Part shown: piece after piece, positions 1-7,169 of the stretch
Numbering within the stretch: the first letter of the stretch is position 1
Layout: each line of letters begins with the position of its first letter
Assembly (NCBI GenBank): GCA_019136545.1
Contig: JAGVUA010000069.1
Coordinates: 9,899 to 46,248, forward strand
Source: Betaproteobacteria bacterium
GTDB taxonomy: Bacteria > Pseudomonadota > Gammaproteobacteria > Burkholderiales > Rhodocyclaceae
Reading direction: 5' to 3'
Length of the DNA: 36,350 nucleotides
The notes under the pieces: model-generated
Database searches by the model: none
What the model was told of the DNA's origin: nothing
The model's input: the letters and a program-made list of their open reading frames with translations, nothing else
Made by a program: the position numbers and the translations under genes

Positions 1-897
1 CTGAACGGCGTATTCATCGAGGACACTTTCGCCGAGGCCTTCGGCATGAAGGCGGCGCGCATCGTGGTGACGGCGTGCGATGCGACGTGGGCGCGTCACG
101 CCGGCCTGGCGGCTACCGGCTTCGCCACCTCGGTGATCGCCTGCGGCTGCGAGGCGGGCATCGAGGCGGAACTGGACGCCAGTCGAACGCCCGACGGCCG
201 GCCCGGCGTGGCGCTGCTGTTCTTCGCCGTGTCGACCAAGGAGCTGACGAAACAGATCGAGCGGCGCGTCAGCCAATGCATCCTCACCTGTCCGAGCACT
301 GCCGCCTTCGCCGGCCTCGCCGAGGGCGAGCCGCTGCCCATGGGAAATGCGCTGCGCTATTTCGGCGACGGCTTCCAGATTGCCAAGCGGGTCGGCGGCC
401 GACGCTACTGGCGTGTGCCGGTGATGGACGGCGAGTTTCTCTGCGAGGAGACGACGCCGATGGTGAAGGCGGTCGGCGGCGGCAACCTGATCTTCGTCGC
501 CGACAGCGCGGCGGCCGCGCTCGCCGCGGCGGAGCGGGCCGTGGCGGCGATCCGGCGCGTGCCCGGCGTCATCGCGCCCTTCCCCGGCGGCGTGGTGCGC
601 TCCGGCTCCAAGGTCGGCTCGAAGTACAAGGCGCTGCCGGCGTCCACCAACAATGCCTATTGCCCGAGCCTGCGCGGCCGGCCCGCCAGCGCCCTCGGGC
701 CCGAAGAGCGCTGCGTGCTCGAGGTGGTGATCGACGGCCTTAGCGCCGGGGCCGTCGCCGCCGCCATGGCCGCCGGTTTGCGCGCCGCCTGCGCGGTCGC
801 CGGCCTGCGTCGCGTCACCGCCGGCAACTACGGCGGCAAGCTCGGCCAGTTCCACTTCAGGCTGCGCGAACTCCTGGAGATGCCGCCGTGTCCCTGA
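1..897 (+). CDS. fhcD: Formylmethanofuran:tetrahydromethanopterin formyltransferase subunit (FhcD/Ftr), 5' end outside window
   Basis: Partial: the frame is open from base 1 (LNGVFIEDTFAEAFGMKAAR), matching the Ftr N-terminus (NGV-IEDTFAEAF), so the start lies a few codons upstream and the ATG at 46 is internal. The family hallmark GSKVGSKYK followed by a STNNAYCPSLRG stretch is present near two thirds of the length, and the C-terminus ends in GNYGGKLGQFHF as in other Ftr proteins. In methylotrophic bacteria FhcD is part of the formyltransferase/hydrolase complex FhcABCD, which moves the formyl group from formyl-tetrahydromethanopterin to methanofuran for release as formate. The stop overlaps the fhcC start by 10 bases, fitting the usual fhcABDC order; fhcA and fhcB would lie upstream of the window. 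Cytoplasmic. Identification is firm from the motifs. Confidence 0.95.
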   Translation: MNGVFIEDTFAEAFGMKAARIVVTACDATWARHAGLAATGFATSVIACGCEAGIEAELDASRTPDGRPGVALLFFAVSTKELTKQIERRVSQCILTCPSTAAFAGLAEGEPLPMGNALRYFGDGFQIAKRVGGRRYWRVPVMDGEFLCEETTPMVKAVGGGNLIFVADSAAAALAAAERAVAAIRRVPGVIAPFPGGVVRSGSKVGSKYKALPASTNNAYCPSLRGRPASALGPEERCVLEVVIDGLSAGAVAAAMAAGLRAACAVAGLRRVTAGNYGGKLGQFHFRLRELLEMPPCP

Positions 898-1715
898 GAC
901 TGACTTTGCGTCAGTCGCCGCCGGGGCGGATTTCGCTGGCCGGCATCGTGCCGGACAAGCTGGCACGGATGACGGCGGCCGACATCGAGCGCCTGCCGCT
1001 GCGCTGGGGCAAGGAAACGCCGGCACTGGGCGATTTTTTTCGCGTCGCAGGCGCGCCGGATCATCATTTGGTCTTCGAGGGCATGGATGCGCGTTTCTGC
1101 GACGTGGCGCGCGGCATGACGGCGGGCGAATGCGAAATCGGCGGCGATGCCGGCGATTTCGTCGCGGCGGACCTGCGGGGCGGCCGCGTCACGGTGCACG
1201 GTCGCGTCGGCGCCTTTGCCGCTTCGGGCATGCGCGGCGGCGAACTGCGCGTGAGCGGCGACGCCGGCGAGCGCCTCGGTGCGGCGTTGCCCTGGCTGGC
1301 GGCCGGCATGCGGGGCGGGCGGGTGCTCGTCGCCGGCAACGTCGGTGCGCGCTGCGGCGACAAGATGCGGCGCGGCGAGATCTTCGTCGCCGGCGATGCT
1401 GGCGACTTTTGCGCAGCGCGCATGGTGGCCGGCACGCTCGCGGTGGCCGGCCGCGTCGGCGCCCACGCCGGCTACGGCATGCGGCGCGGCACGCTGCTGC
1501 TGTTCGGCGCGGCGCCTTCGATGCCGCCAAGCTTCGTCGAGACGGCCTGCGTTGCCGGCGCCTACCTGCGCCTGCTGCGCCGCCACTGGCTGGAGACGCT
1601 CGATGCCGGCAATGTCTTCGCCCGCCACGCGGGCCGGGCGGGGGAATGGCGCGGCCGCCGCTGGCTGGGCGACCTGGCGGGCGACGGCCGCGGCGAAGTC
1701 ATGCACTTTGACTAA
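888..1715 (+). CDS. fhcC: Formyltransferase/hydrolase complex subunit C (FhcC)
   Basis: 275 residues from a GTG start that overlaps the end of fhcD, so the two are translationally coupled. The middle (about residues 75-205) is a run of glycine-rich turns of the form G-x-x-G-x-x-x-A-x-x-M-x-x-G, repeated roughly every 19-20 residues. This is the right-handed beta-helix of formylmethanofuran dehydrogenase subunit C and the C-terminal domain of glutamate synthase. In bacteria FhcC is a structural subunit of FhcABCD, which converts formyl-tetrahydromethanopterin to formate in formaldehyde oxidation. The C-terminal 70 residues are outside the repeat and rich in Arg and Trp. It is the last gene of the fhc operon here; the next gene has its own promoter. 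A copy of the dispersed AAAGTCAG element (reverse orientation) covers its first codons. Confidence 0.93.
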   Translation: MSLRLTLRQSPPGRISLAGIVPDKLARMTAADIERLPLRWGKETPALGDFFRVAGAPDHHLVFEGMDARFCDVARGMTAGECEIGGDAGDFVAADLRGGRVTVHGRVGAFAASGMRGGELRVSGDAGERLGAALPWLAAGMRGGRVLVAGNVGARCGDKMRRGEIFVAGDAGDFCAARMVAGTLAVAGRVGAHAGYGMRRGTLLLFGAAPSMPPSFVETACVAGAYLRLLRRHWLETLDAGNVFARHAGRAGEWRGRRWLGDLAGDGRGEVMHFD

Positions 1716-1753
1716 GGGAATTCCCTGATCATCCGTCGGGAATTTCCTGATTG
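1716..1753 (+). promoter_or_regulatory. Direct-repeat operator upstream of the sigma54-type regulator
   Basis: Two near-identical 16-base units, GGGAATTCCCTGATCA (1716-1731) and GGGAATTTCCTGATTG (1738-1753), start 22 bp apart, about two helical turns. The first begins with the perfect palindrome GGGAATTCCC. The second unit overlaps the -35 box of the promoter that follows. The placement suggests a protein bound on one DNA face, possibly autoregulation by the downstream activator; this is inference. Confidence 0.6.
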
Positions 1754-1779
1754 TGAGCCGCGGGGCGCGAACCTAGTAT
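1751..1779 (+). promoter_or_regulatory. Sigma70-type promoter of the AcoR-like gene
   Basis: TTGTGA (1751-1756) and TAGTAT (1774-1779) are separated by 17 bases, a good match to -35/-10 consensus. Transcription would begin near 1786, leaving a leader of about 30 bases with the strong ribosome site GGAGGAG six bases before the ATG at 1817. Confidence 0.6.
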
Positions 1780-1816
1780 CGACCATTCCACGCAGCGGTT
1801 ACCGGGAGGAGAAACA

Positions 1817-3739
1817 ATGTTGGATCTCGCGGCCAGGCGGCATGCCGACTTCGTCATGCGATCTGTGGGCGATGGCCTGCCCGGGCAGCCAGGTTTCGTC
1901 GCCCGCTCGTGGCATCGCTGCATCAAGGATTACCGCCTCGATCCTGCCGGTGCCTTCGCCTTGGCCGGACTGTCGCGCGACCGGCTGGCAGCCTGCAAGG
2001 AACACAATGCCCACCTGCTGGTCAGCGCCCGCGCCGAGGCGTACAGCCTCTATCGCCAGTTGCCCGACCGCGACACCCTGGTGGTGATCGCCGACGCCAA
2101 TGGCACCGTGCTCGAGACCCTCGGCGACGGCGTCTTCGTGCGCCAGGCCGCGCGCATCGGCATGTGCCCGGGCAGCGACTGGAGCGAGCGCGCCTGCGGC
2201 ACCAACGGCATCGGCACCAGCCTGGCCGAACGCCGTCCCCTGGTCATCGACCGCGCCGAGCACTTCTTTCCCAGCTTGACCGGGTTGTCCTGCTGCGCTG
2301 CGCCGATTTTCGACGAGTGCGACCAGTTGGTCGGCGCCCTCGATGTCACCTCCGAGTCCGACCTGAGCGCCGAGCATTTCCGCATGCTCATCGGCATGTC
2401 GGCGAACACCATCGAGAACCGCCTGTTCGAGGCGCGCTACGGCCACCTGCACCTGGTGCACCTGCACAGCCGGCGCGAGTTGTTGCACACTTTCCACGAG
2501 GGCCTGGTGGCGCTCGACGACAGCGGCGAGGTGGTGGCGGCCAACCGCAGTGCGACGCTGCACCTCGGCTGCGCAGGCCTGGTCGGACGCAACGCGCGCG
2601 ATGTGCTGGAGATCGGCCTGAACGAGCTGCTCGGCCGCGCCGCCGAGAGCGCCGGCTATCCGCGGCCGCTGACGGCCGCCGGCGGCCGCTCCATCTTTGT
2701 CTACATGAAGCCGCCGCGGCGCCGCGTTGCCGCGCCGCGCACGGCCGGGGGCGCGCCGGTGCCCGAGGCGCCGCGCCGCGACTGGGGCGATGCTGGTGTC
2801 GAGCGCGACTTCAGCCGCGCCGCCATGGTGTACGAAAAGGGCATCCATGTCCTGCTGCAGGGCGAGACGGGCTGCGGCAAGGAGGTCTTCGCGCGCGCCC
2901 TGCACGAGGCCGGTTCGCGCGCCGCCGGGCCTTTCGTTGCGGTGAACTGCGCGGCGCTGCCGGAAACGCTGATCGAGAGCGAGTTGTTCGGCTACCGCGG
3001 CGGCGCCTTCACCGGCGCTTCGCGCGAAGGCCGGCGCGGCCGCATCCTCGCTGCCGACAAGGGGACGCTGCTGCTCGACGAGATCGGCGACATGCCGCTC
3101 GCCCTGCAGGCGCGCCTGCTGCGCGTGCTGGAGGAGAAGGAAGTGACGCCGCTCGGCGGCGAGTCGGCGGTGAAGGTGGACCTGCGCGTGGTCTGCGCCA
3201 CGCACCGCGATCTGCAGCAGATGGTGGCCGAGGGCAGTTTCCGCCGCGACCTTTACTTTCGCCTCGCCAGCTTCACCGTCGAACTGCCGCCGCTGCGCTT
3301 GCGCAGCGGACGCGCGGGCCTGATCCGCAGTGTGCTGGCGGAAGTTGCGCCCGGCGCGGCGCTCGCGCCGGCGGCGCTGGCCAGTCTGGCCGCCTACGCT
3401 TGGCCGGGCAACCTGCGCCAGTTGCGCAACGTGCTGGAAACCGCCGCCGCGCTTGCCGGAGGGGCGACCATCGATTCGGCCGACCTGCCGCCGGAAATCC
3501 ACCCGGGGGACGGTTTCGGCGCGCTGCCCGAACTGGACGAGGCGTTGCCGCGCGGCGCAGCCGATCCGGACGAAGGCGAGGGCGCCGAACTCAGTTGCCT
3601 GGAGCAGGCGGCGCGGGGAGCCATGCTGCGCCTGCTCGAGCGCTACCGCTGGAATATCACGCGCGTGGCCAACGAGCTGGGCGTGAGCCGCAACACCGTT
3701 TATCGCAAGGTCGAGCGCTATCGGCTGGTCCGGGACTGA
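1817..3739 (+). CDS. Sigma54-dependent transcriptional activator, AcoR type (GAF-AAA+-Fis HTH)
   Basis: 640 residues, start fixed by GGAGGAG six bases upstream. Domains in order: an N-terminal sensory region with a GAF-like domain (about 60-190, containing SDWSERACGTNGIGTSL as in AcoR proteins), a PAS-like segment (about 215-285), the AAA+ sigma54 activation domain with Walker A GETGCGKE (from residue 349), the sigma54-contact loop GAFTGA (396-401) and Walker B LLLDEIGD (418-425), and a Fis-type helix-turn-helix at the C-terminus (NITRVANELGVSRNTVYRKV). It should remodel sigma54 RNA polymerase at distant promoters in response to a small molecule. AcoR relatives control acetoin, alcohol or aldehyde metabolism; position beside fhc genes suggests a C1 or alcohol signal, which is inference. 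Its target promoters are not evident in this window. The only clear sigma54 site, at 24431, belongs to a PEP-CTERM gene. Confidence 0.9.
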   Translation: MLDLAARRHADFVMRSVGDGLPGQPGFVARSWHRCIKDYRLDPAGAFALAGLSRDRLAACKEHNAHLLVSARAEAYSLYRQLPDRDTLVVIADANGTVLETLGDGVFVRQAARIGMCPGSDWSERACGTNGIGTSLAERRPLVIDRAEHFFPSLTGLSCCAAPIFDECDQLVGALDVTSESDLSAEHFRMLIGMSANTIENRLFEARYGHLHLVHLHSRRELLHTFHEGLVALDDSGEVVAANRSATLHLGCAGLVGRNARDVLEIGLNELLGRAAESAGYPRPLTAAGGRSIFVYMKPPRRRVAAPRTAGGAPVPEAPRRDWGDAGVERDFSRAAMVYEKGIHVLLQGETGCGKEVFARALHEAGSRAAGPFVAVNCAALPETLIESELFGYRGGAFTGASREGRRGRILAADKGTLLLDEIGDMPLALQARLLRVLEEKEVTPLGGESAVKVDLRVVCATHRDLQQMVAEGSFRRDLYFRLASFTVELPPLRLRSGRAGLIRSVLAEVAPGAALAPAALASLAAYAWPGNLRQLRNVLETAAALAGGATIDSADLPPEIHPGDGFGALPELDEALPRGAADPDEGEGAELSCLEQAARGAMLRLLERYRWNITRVANELGVSRNTVYRKVERYRLVRD

Positions 3740-3766
3740 AGCGGGCGGCAGCGCGCTTGGCGGTGT

Positions 3767-4780
3767 TCAGTCGCCGACGCGCAGGACGATCTTGCCGATG
3801 TGCCGGCCGCTTTCCATCAGCCGATGGGCTTCGGACGCCTGTTCGAGCGGGAAGGTGGCGCAGACTTCCGGCAGGCAGCGCCCGGCGGCCAGCACGGGCA
3901 GGACTTTCTCCCGCAGATCGCGGGTGATCGCCGCTTTCTCGGCGGCGGTGCGCGAGCGCATGGTCGATCCGGTGAGGGTCGCTCGCTTCTGGATGAGAGC
4001 GAACAGGTCGAACTCGCGAGCGACGGAGCCGCCCAGGAAGCCGATGAAGATCAGCCGGCCGTCCTTGGCCAAGGCGGCCAGGTTGCGCTCGAGATACTTG
4101 GCGCCGACGATGTCCACGATGACGTCGACGCCTCGGCCGTCGGTCCAGGCCAGCGCTTCCTTGGCGAAATCCTGTTCCCGGTAAGGGATCGACCGTTCGG
4201 CGCCGAAGCGTAGCGCCGCGGCTGACTTTTCCGGCCCCGAGTCGGTCGAGATGGCGCGCAGGCCGAATTCGCGAGCCAGCATGAGCGCCGTCGAACCGAT
4301 GCCGCTGGCGCCGGCATGCACCAGGACCGTTTCACCGCGCCTGGCGCGGCCGATCTGGAACAGGTTGGCCCAGACGGTCCAGAACGTTTCCGGGATGGCG
4401 GCCGCCTGGATGACGGTGACGTTGCCGGGTTTCGGCAGGGCCTGGCCGGCCGGCAGCAAGCAGTACTCGGCATAACCGCCGCCATCGGTCAGGCCGAAGA
4501 CCGGATCGCCGATGGCGAACTCCATCACCGAGGCGCCGGTCGCCACCACCTCGCCGGCGATTTCCAGCCCCGGCGTTTGCGTCACGCCCGGCGGCACCGG
4601 GTAAAGGCCCTTGCGCTGAAGCACGTCGGGTCGATTGACGCCGGCGGCCATGACCCGGACCAGCAGCTCGCCGCTGCCCGGCACCGGCGTCGGCACCGTT
4701 CGCGGCTGCAGCGCTTCCGGTCCGCCGGGGGAGGAAATCGCCACCTCGGTCATGGTGGCGGGAAGTTTGGGACTGGCCAT
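3767..4780 (-). CDS. NAD(P)H:quinone oxidoreductase, PIG3 family (zinc-independent MDR)
   Basis: 337 residues. An N-terminal GroES-like domain (GELLVRVMAAGVNRPDVLQR) is followed by a Rossmann fold with HAGASGIGSTALMLA (about 145-160), the nucleotide-binding signature of the medium-chain dehydrogenase/reductase superfamily. Structural zinc cysteines are absent, and QRKGLYPVPPG matches the PIG3-type quinone oxidoreductase subgroup. Expected reaction: NADPH-dependent reduction of quinones or enones in the cytoplasm. The start at 4780 has a GGAG ribosome site seven bases upstream; an internal ATG nine codons on (MTEVAIS) is an alternative. It stands alone on the - strand, convergent with the AcoR-like gene (27-base gap). 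Substrate cannot be told from sequence. Confidence 0.88.
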   Translation of the reverse strand: MASPKLPATMTEVAISSPGGPEALQPRTVPTPVPGSGELLVRVMAAGVNRPDVLQRKGLYPVPPGVTQTPGLEIAGEVVATGASVMEFAIGDPVFGLTDGGGYAEYCLLPAGQALPKPGNVTVIQAAAIPETFWTVWANLFQIGRARRGETVLVHAGASGIGSTALMLAREFGLRAISTDSGPEKSAAALRFGAERSIPYREQDFAKEALAWTDGRGVDVIVDIVGAKYLERNLAALAKDGRLIFIGFLGGSVAREFDLFALIQKRATLTGSTMRSRTAAEKAAITRDLREKVLPVLAAGRCLPEVCATFPLEQASEAHRLMESGRHIGKIVLRVGD

Positions 4781-4848
4781 GGCGCGCTCCGACGATGGTG
4801 ATGGGTGCAGCGCGAATGTTATCGGGAATGCTGCGATTAGCTTTCCCG

Positions 4849-4868
4849 AAAGTCAGTCATGGCGACAC
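4849..4868 (+). repeat. Dispersed AAAGTCAG element, best intergenic copy (12 copies in window)
   Basis: Core AAAGTCAG followed by YCNYGGCGRYAC. Copies, as 20-base spans: 888-907(-), 4210-4229(-), 4849-4868(+), 6154-6173(+), 9467-9486(-), 14794-14813(-), 17571-17590(+), 20887-20906(+), 24256-24275(+), 26276-26295(+), 29279-29298(+), 33232-33251(+). All twelve have G at position 14 and C at position 20 beyond the core. The intergenic copies at 4849 and 14794 match each other at 18 of 20 bases. Copies occur within and between genes in both orientations. Confidence 0.6.
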
Positions 4869-5462
4869 GCCGATGACCGTGGGGTCGTCGGCGCATGCCA
4901 GCAGCCGGCGCACGCGGTCCTGCCAGTGCGCGCGAAACGCCTGCGCTTGCGCGGCGCTCGCCCGGCCGCTCAAGCACAAGGGCATCAGTTCGCCCATGCG
5001 CGGGTCGCCGGGGACGCGGGCGAGATCGGCAAAAACTTCCACCGCCGCCCCGGTGTCGAGCCGGGTGAAGCGCAAGGACCCGTGCGCGAGCGCCTGGTCG
5101 AAGAACAGCTTGTCGCGCCGGTTGAACTGGCCGGCCAGGCCGCGAAAACCGCTGTCGGCGGTGGCGCCGGTGACGAGCGTGGCGATGCTGGCGATCACCC
5201 CGGTAACGCCCGCGTCGCGGGCGTCGGCGAGGTCCACGCGAATCTCGCCGCGCACCGGCAAGGCGCCGGCGTAGAGGGCCGCCAGCGCCGTGCGCGTCAT
5301 CAGGAAGGCGGAGGCGACGGTCGGGCAGCTGTGGCCGGCCAGCCGCACGGCATCCTCGTAGCGGTAGTCGATGATGCCGCCTTCGGCGGCGCCCAGAAAG
5401 TCGGCGAGGGGGTCGCGCACGCGGATGACGGGCGCAGTGGAGAAGAAGTCGGGGAACTTCAT
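4857..5462 (-). CDS. FmdE-like domain protein
   Basis: 201 residues, no signal peptide. The segment DAVRLAGHSCPTVASAFLM (about 37-55) resembles the conserved GH-x-CP core of the FmdE (formylmethanofuran dehydrogenase subunit E) domain, where His and Cys are the likely metal or cofactor ligands. A later block (ADARDAGVTGVIASIATLVTGAT) is Gly- and Val-rich, and the C-terminal part ends in RMGELMPLCLSGRASAAQ. It follows the DsrC/TusE-like gene by 7 bases on the same strand and is presumably co-transcribed with it. The family appears in metal-dependent C1 and anaerobic respiration contexts but has no settled role in Betaproteobacteria. The true function is unknown; the name reflects domain resemblance only. 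Confidence 0.6.
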   Translation of the reverse strand: MKFPDFFSTAPVIRVRDPLADFLGAAEGGIIDYRYEDAVRLAGHSCPTVASAFLMTRTALAALYAGALPVRGEIRVDLADARDAGVTGVIASIATLVTGATADSGFRGLAGQFNRRDKLFFDQALAHGSLRFTRLDTGAAVEVFADLARVPGDPRMGELMPLCLSGRASAAQAQAFRAHWQDRVRRLLACADDPTVIGVSP

Positions 5463-5469
5463 GTCGGCG

Positions 5470-5796
5470 TCAACCCGTGCTCCAGGCGCGCGGCCGTTTC
5501 ATGCCGGCGATCTTGCAGGCCTGGCCGGGATAGCCGTAGGGAAACAGCTCGAACAGGCGCTTGCGGCCCGTGCCCGGGTAGCGTTTCTCGAGGTGCTTGA
5601 TGATGTGCCGCGCGTCCGGCGCGACCTGATGCTCTTCCCACAATTCCCGCATGCGGCGAATCACGTCCCAGTGGTCGTCTTCGAGCGCAATGCCCAGTTC
5701 CCGCGCCAGGGCTTCGGCGATGCCCTCGTTCCATTCCGCCGGTTCCACCAGGTAGCCCTCGGCGTCGCGCACCGGCATTTCGACTCCCGCTTCCAT
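5470..5796 (-). CDS. DsrC/TusE-family sulfur-carrier-like protein lacking the C-terminal cysteine
   Basis: 108 residues from the ATG at 5796, chosen because AAGGAG lies just upstream; an in-frame GTG 15 bases earlier would bury that ribosome site. The fold matches DsrC/TusE: DAEGYLVEPAEWNEGIAEALA, DDHWDVIRRMRELWEE and the C-terminal arm PGQACKIAGMKRPR. DsrC proteins use two cysteines on this arm, one in the CKIAG segment and one penultimate. Here the CKIAG cysteine is kept, but the chain ends RPRAWSTG, so the penultimate cysteine that carries sulfur is missing. A classical TusE role in tRNA thiolation is therefore unlikely; a binding or regulatory role is more plausible. First gene of a two-gene unit with the FmdE-like gene, divergent from the MarR gene. 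Confidence 0.8.
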   Translation of the reverse strand: MEAGVEMPVRDAEGYLVEPAEWNEGIAEALARELGIALEDDHWDVIRRMRELWEEHQVAPDARHIIKHLEKRYPGTGRKRLFELFPYGYPGQACKIAGMKRPRAWSTG

Positions 5797-5911
5797 GCAT
5801 CGCTCCTTCACGCTTGGTCATTACATCATGCCGTGATATTGTTTCCCGGACAACCCGACAGCGTCAACTCCCCGATGGGAGTATGCGGCCTTTATCCCAG
5901 CGAGCAACCCG
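5797..5911. promoter_or_regulatory. Divergent promoter region between the DsrC-like and MarR genes
   Basis: 115 bases, more AT-rich than the flanks. It contains the imperfect dyad ATCA-TGCCG-TGAT (within 5825-5845), of the size MarR proteins use, and on the - strand a weak TTGTCC-17-CATGAT promoter leading to the DsrC-like gene. MarR autoregulation at this dyad is inference. Confidence 0.35.
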
Positions 5912-6352
5912 ATGAGCGACTTACCGTTCGGCAAGGAGGATTTCGAAGCCCTGTCGGCCTTCCGTTACCAAGTGCGTCGATATCTGCGCTGGAGCGAACT
6001 GCTGACGCGGCGCAAGGGCGTCACCAATCTGCAGTACCTTCTGCTGCTGCACCTCAAGGGCTTTCCCGGCCGGGAGTGGGCGACCATCACCGAGCTGGCC
6101 GAGCGATTGCAGGCCCGCCACCACGGCGTCGTGGCCTTGGTGTCGCGCTGCGAAAAGTCAGGCTGGGTCGAGCGGCACGCCGGTCGGGCCGACGGCCGCC
6201 AGGTGGAAGTGCACTTGACGCGCAAGGGCGCCCGCGTCGTCGATCTCCTGGCGCGGCTGCATCGCGAGGAACTGCTCCGCATCGAAGGCGGATTCTCCGT
6301 GCCGGGCAAGGAACAGTTGACCCAGGCTGCGCGCAAGGATGCGGCGGCATGA
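5912..6352 (+). CDS. MarR-family transcriptional regulator
   Basis: 146 residues. The winged helix-turn-helix is clear: WATITELAERLQARHHGVVALVSRCEKSGWVERH gives the HTH (about 50-85), and the wing RADGRQVEVHLTRKGARVVDLL follows, with the DxR-type wing motif of the family. N-terminal helices for dimerisation precede it. MarR proteins bind palindromes as dimers and respond to small ligands or oxidation; there is no cysteine pair to indicate redox sensing except the single Cys in SRCEKSG. The stop overlaps the hemerythrin start (ATGA). It heads a gene run of NO and denitrification accessory functions, so it may control them; a candidate dyad lies in the divergent gap upstream. Confidence 0.88.
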   Translation: MSDLPFGKEDFEALSAFRYQVRRYLRWSELLTRRKGVTNLQYLLLLHLKGFPGREWATITELAERLQARHHGVVALVSRCEKSGWVERHAGRADGRQVEVHLTRKGARVVDLLARLHREELLRIEGGFSVPGKEQLTQAARKDAAA

Positions 6353-6768
6353 AGCGCAGCCACGGCCTGATCCAGCTTTCGCGCGAACACCACACGGCCC
6401 TGGTGCTGGCGAAACGGGCGCGCCGCGCCGCCGCGGCGACGGCGGACGCGGTCCGGGACTGCATCGCCGCCATCGGGACGGCGTTCGCGACGGAACTGGA
6501 GCCGCATTTCCGCATCGAGGAAGACGCTTTGTTGCCGGCGCTGGCGGAACTCGGGCATTCCGAAGCAATGGCGCTGGTCGAGCAAACGCTCGCCGAGCAC
6601 GCTTTCCTGCGCGCCCTGGCGGCGCGGTTGGCGGCGGGCGACGAGCGCTGTCTCGATCAGTTCGGCGAAGCGCTGGCCGCGCACGTGCGCTTCGAGGAGC
6701 AAGTGCTGTTCCCCGCCGCCGAGTCGACGCTCGCCCAGGAAGTGCTCGACGCCGTGCGCCGGTGTTAA
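6349..6768 (+). CDS. Hemerythrin HHE-domain protein
   Basis: 139 residues, start overlapping the MarR stop by four bases. It is a four-helix hemerythrin-like protein with the expected ligand pattern: SREHHTALVL near the N-terminus, HFRIEEDALLPAL, LAEHAFLRAL, and HVRFEEQVLFPAAE. The His and Glu residues should hold a di-iron centre that binds O2 or NO. Similar small hemerythrin proteins accompany denitrification and NO-detoxification genes in other proteobacteria. Cytoplasmic, no signal peptide. Together with the downstream MIP18 and NnrS-like genes it suggests protection or repair of iron centres during NO stress, which is inference. Confidence 0.85.
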   Translation: MKRSHGLIQLSREHHTALVLAKRARRAAAATADAVRDCIAAIGTAFATELEPHFRIEEDALLPALAELGHSEAMALVEQTLAEHAFLRALAARLAAGDERCLDQFGEALAAHVRFEEQVLFPAAESTLAQEVLDAVRRC

Positions 6769-6814
6769 TCTTGCGGACCCTTGCCAGATTCGTTTGATTC
6801 GATAGACCGCTCCC

Positions 6815-7141
6815 ATGGCCGACACTACTGCTTCCGCCCCGCTTCCCGACAGCAACGCGATCCTCGCCGAACTGCGCCAGGTCATCGATCCCGAAGTGGG
6901 CATGAACATCGTCGACCTCGGTCTCGTCTATCGCGTCGACGTCGCCGCGGATGCCGTCGCCATCGACATGACCATGACCTCGCCGGCCTGCCCGATGGGC
7001 GACATGATGGTGGATGAGGTGAAGACTGTCGTGGCGGCCCTCGTGCCGGCCGGTGTGCGCATCGAGGTTCAGCTGGTCTGGTCGCCGCCCTGGGAACCGT
7101 CGCGCATGAGCGAGGCGGCGCGCAAGCACTTCCAGTGGTGA
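6815..7141 (+). CDS. MIP18/DUF59 family metal-sulfur cluster assembly factor
   Basis: 108 residues. The signature VIDPEVGMNIVDLGLVYRVDV (about 23-43) and the TSPACPMGDMM segment with its conserved cysteine define the MIP18/PaaD/SufT-type domain. These proteins help mature or target Fe-S clusters. No SufT-like extension or PaaD-like C-terminal zinc motif is present, so this is the minimal version. It sits 46 bases after the hemerythrin gene and 28 before the NnrS-like gene on the same strand, probably one operon. The context suggests Fe-S repair under nitrosative conditions (inference). Confidence 0.88.
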   Translation: MADTTASAPLPDSNAILAELRQVIDPEVGMNIVDLGLVYRVDVAADAVAIDMTMTSPACPMGDMMVDEVKTVVAALVPAGVRIEVQLVWSPPWEPSRMSEAARKHFQW

Positions 7142-7169
7142 TGCCGGCAATCCGGCGCGCGACGCGACC

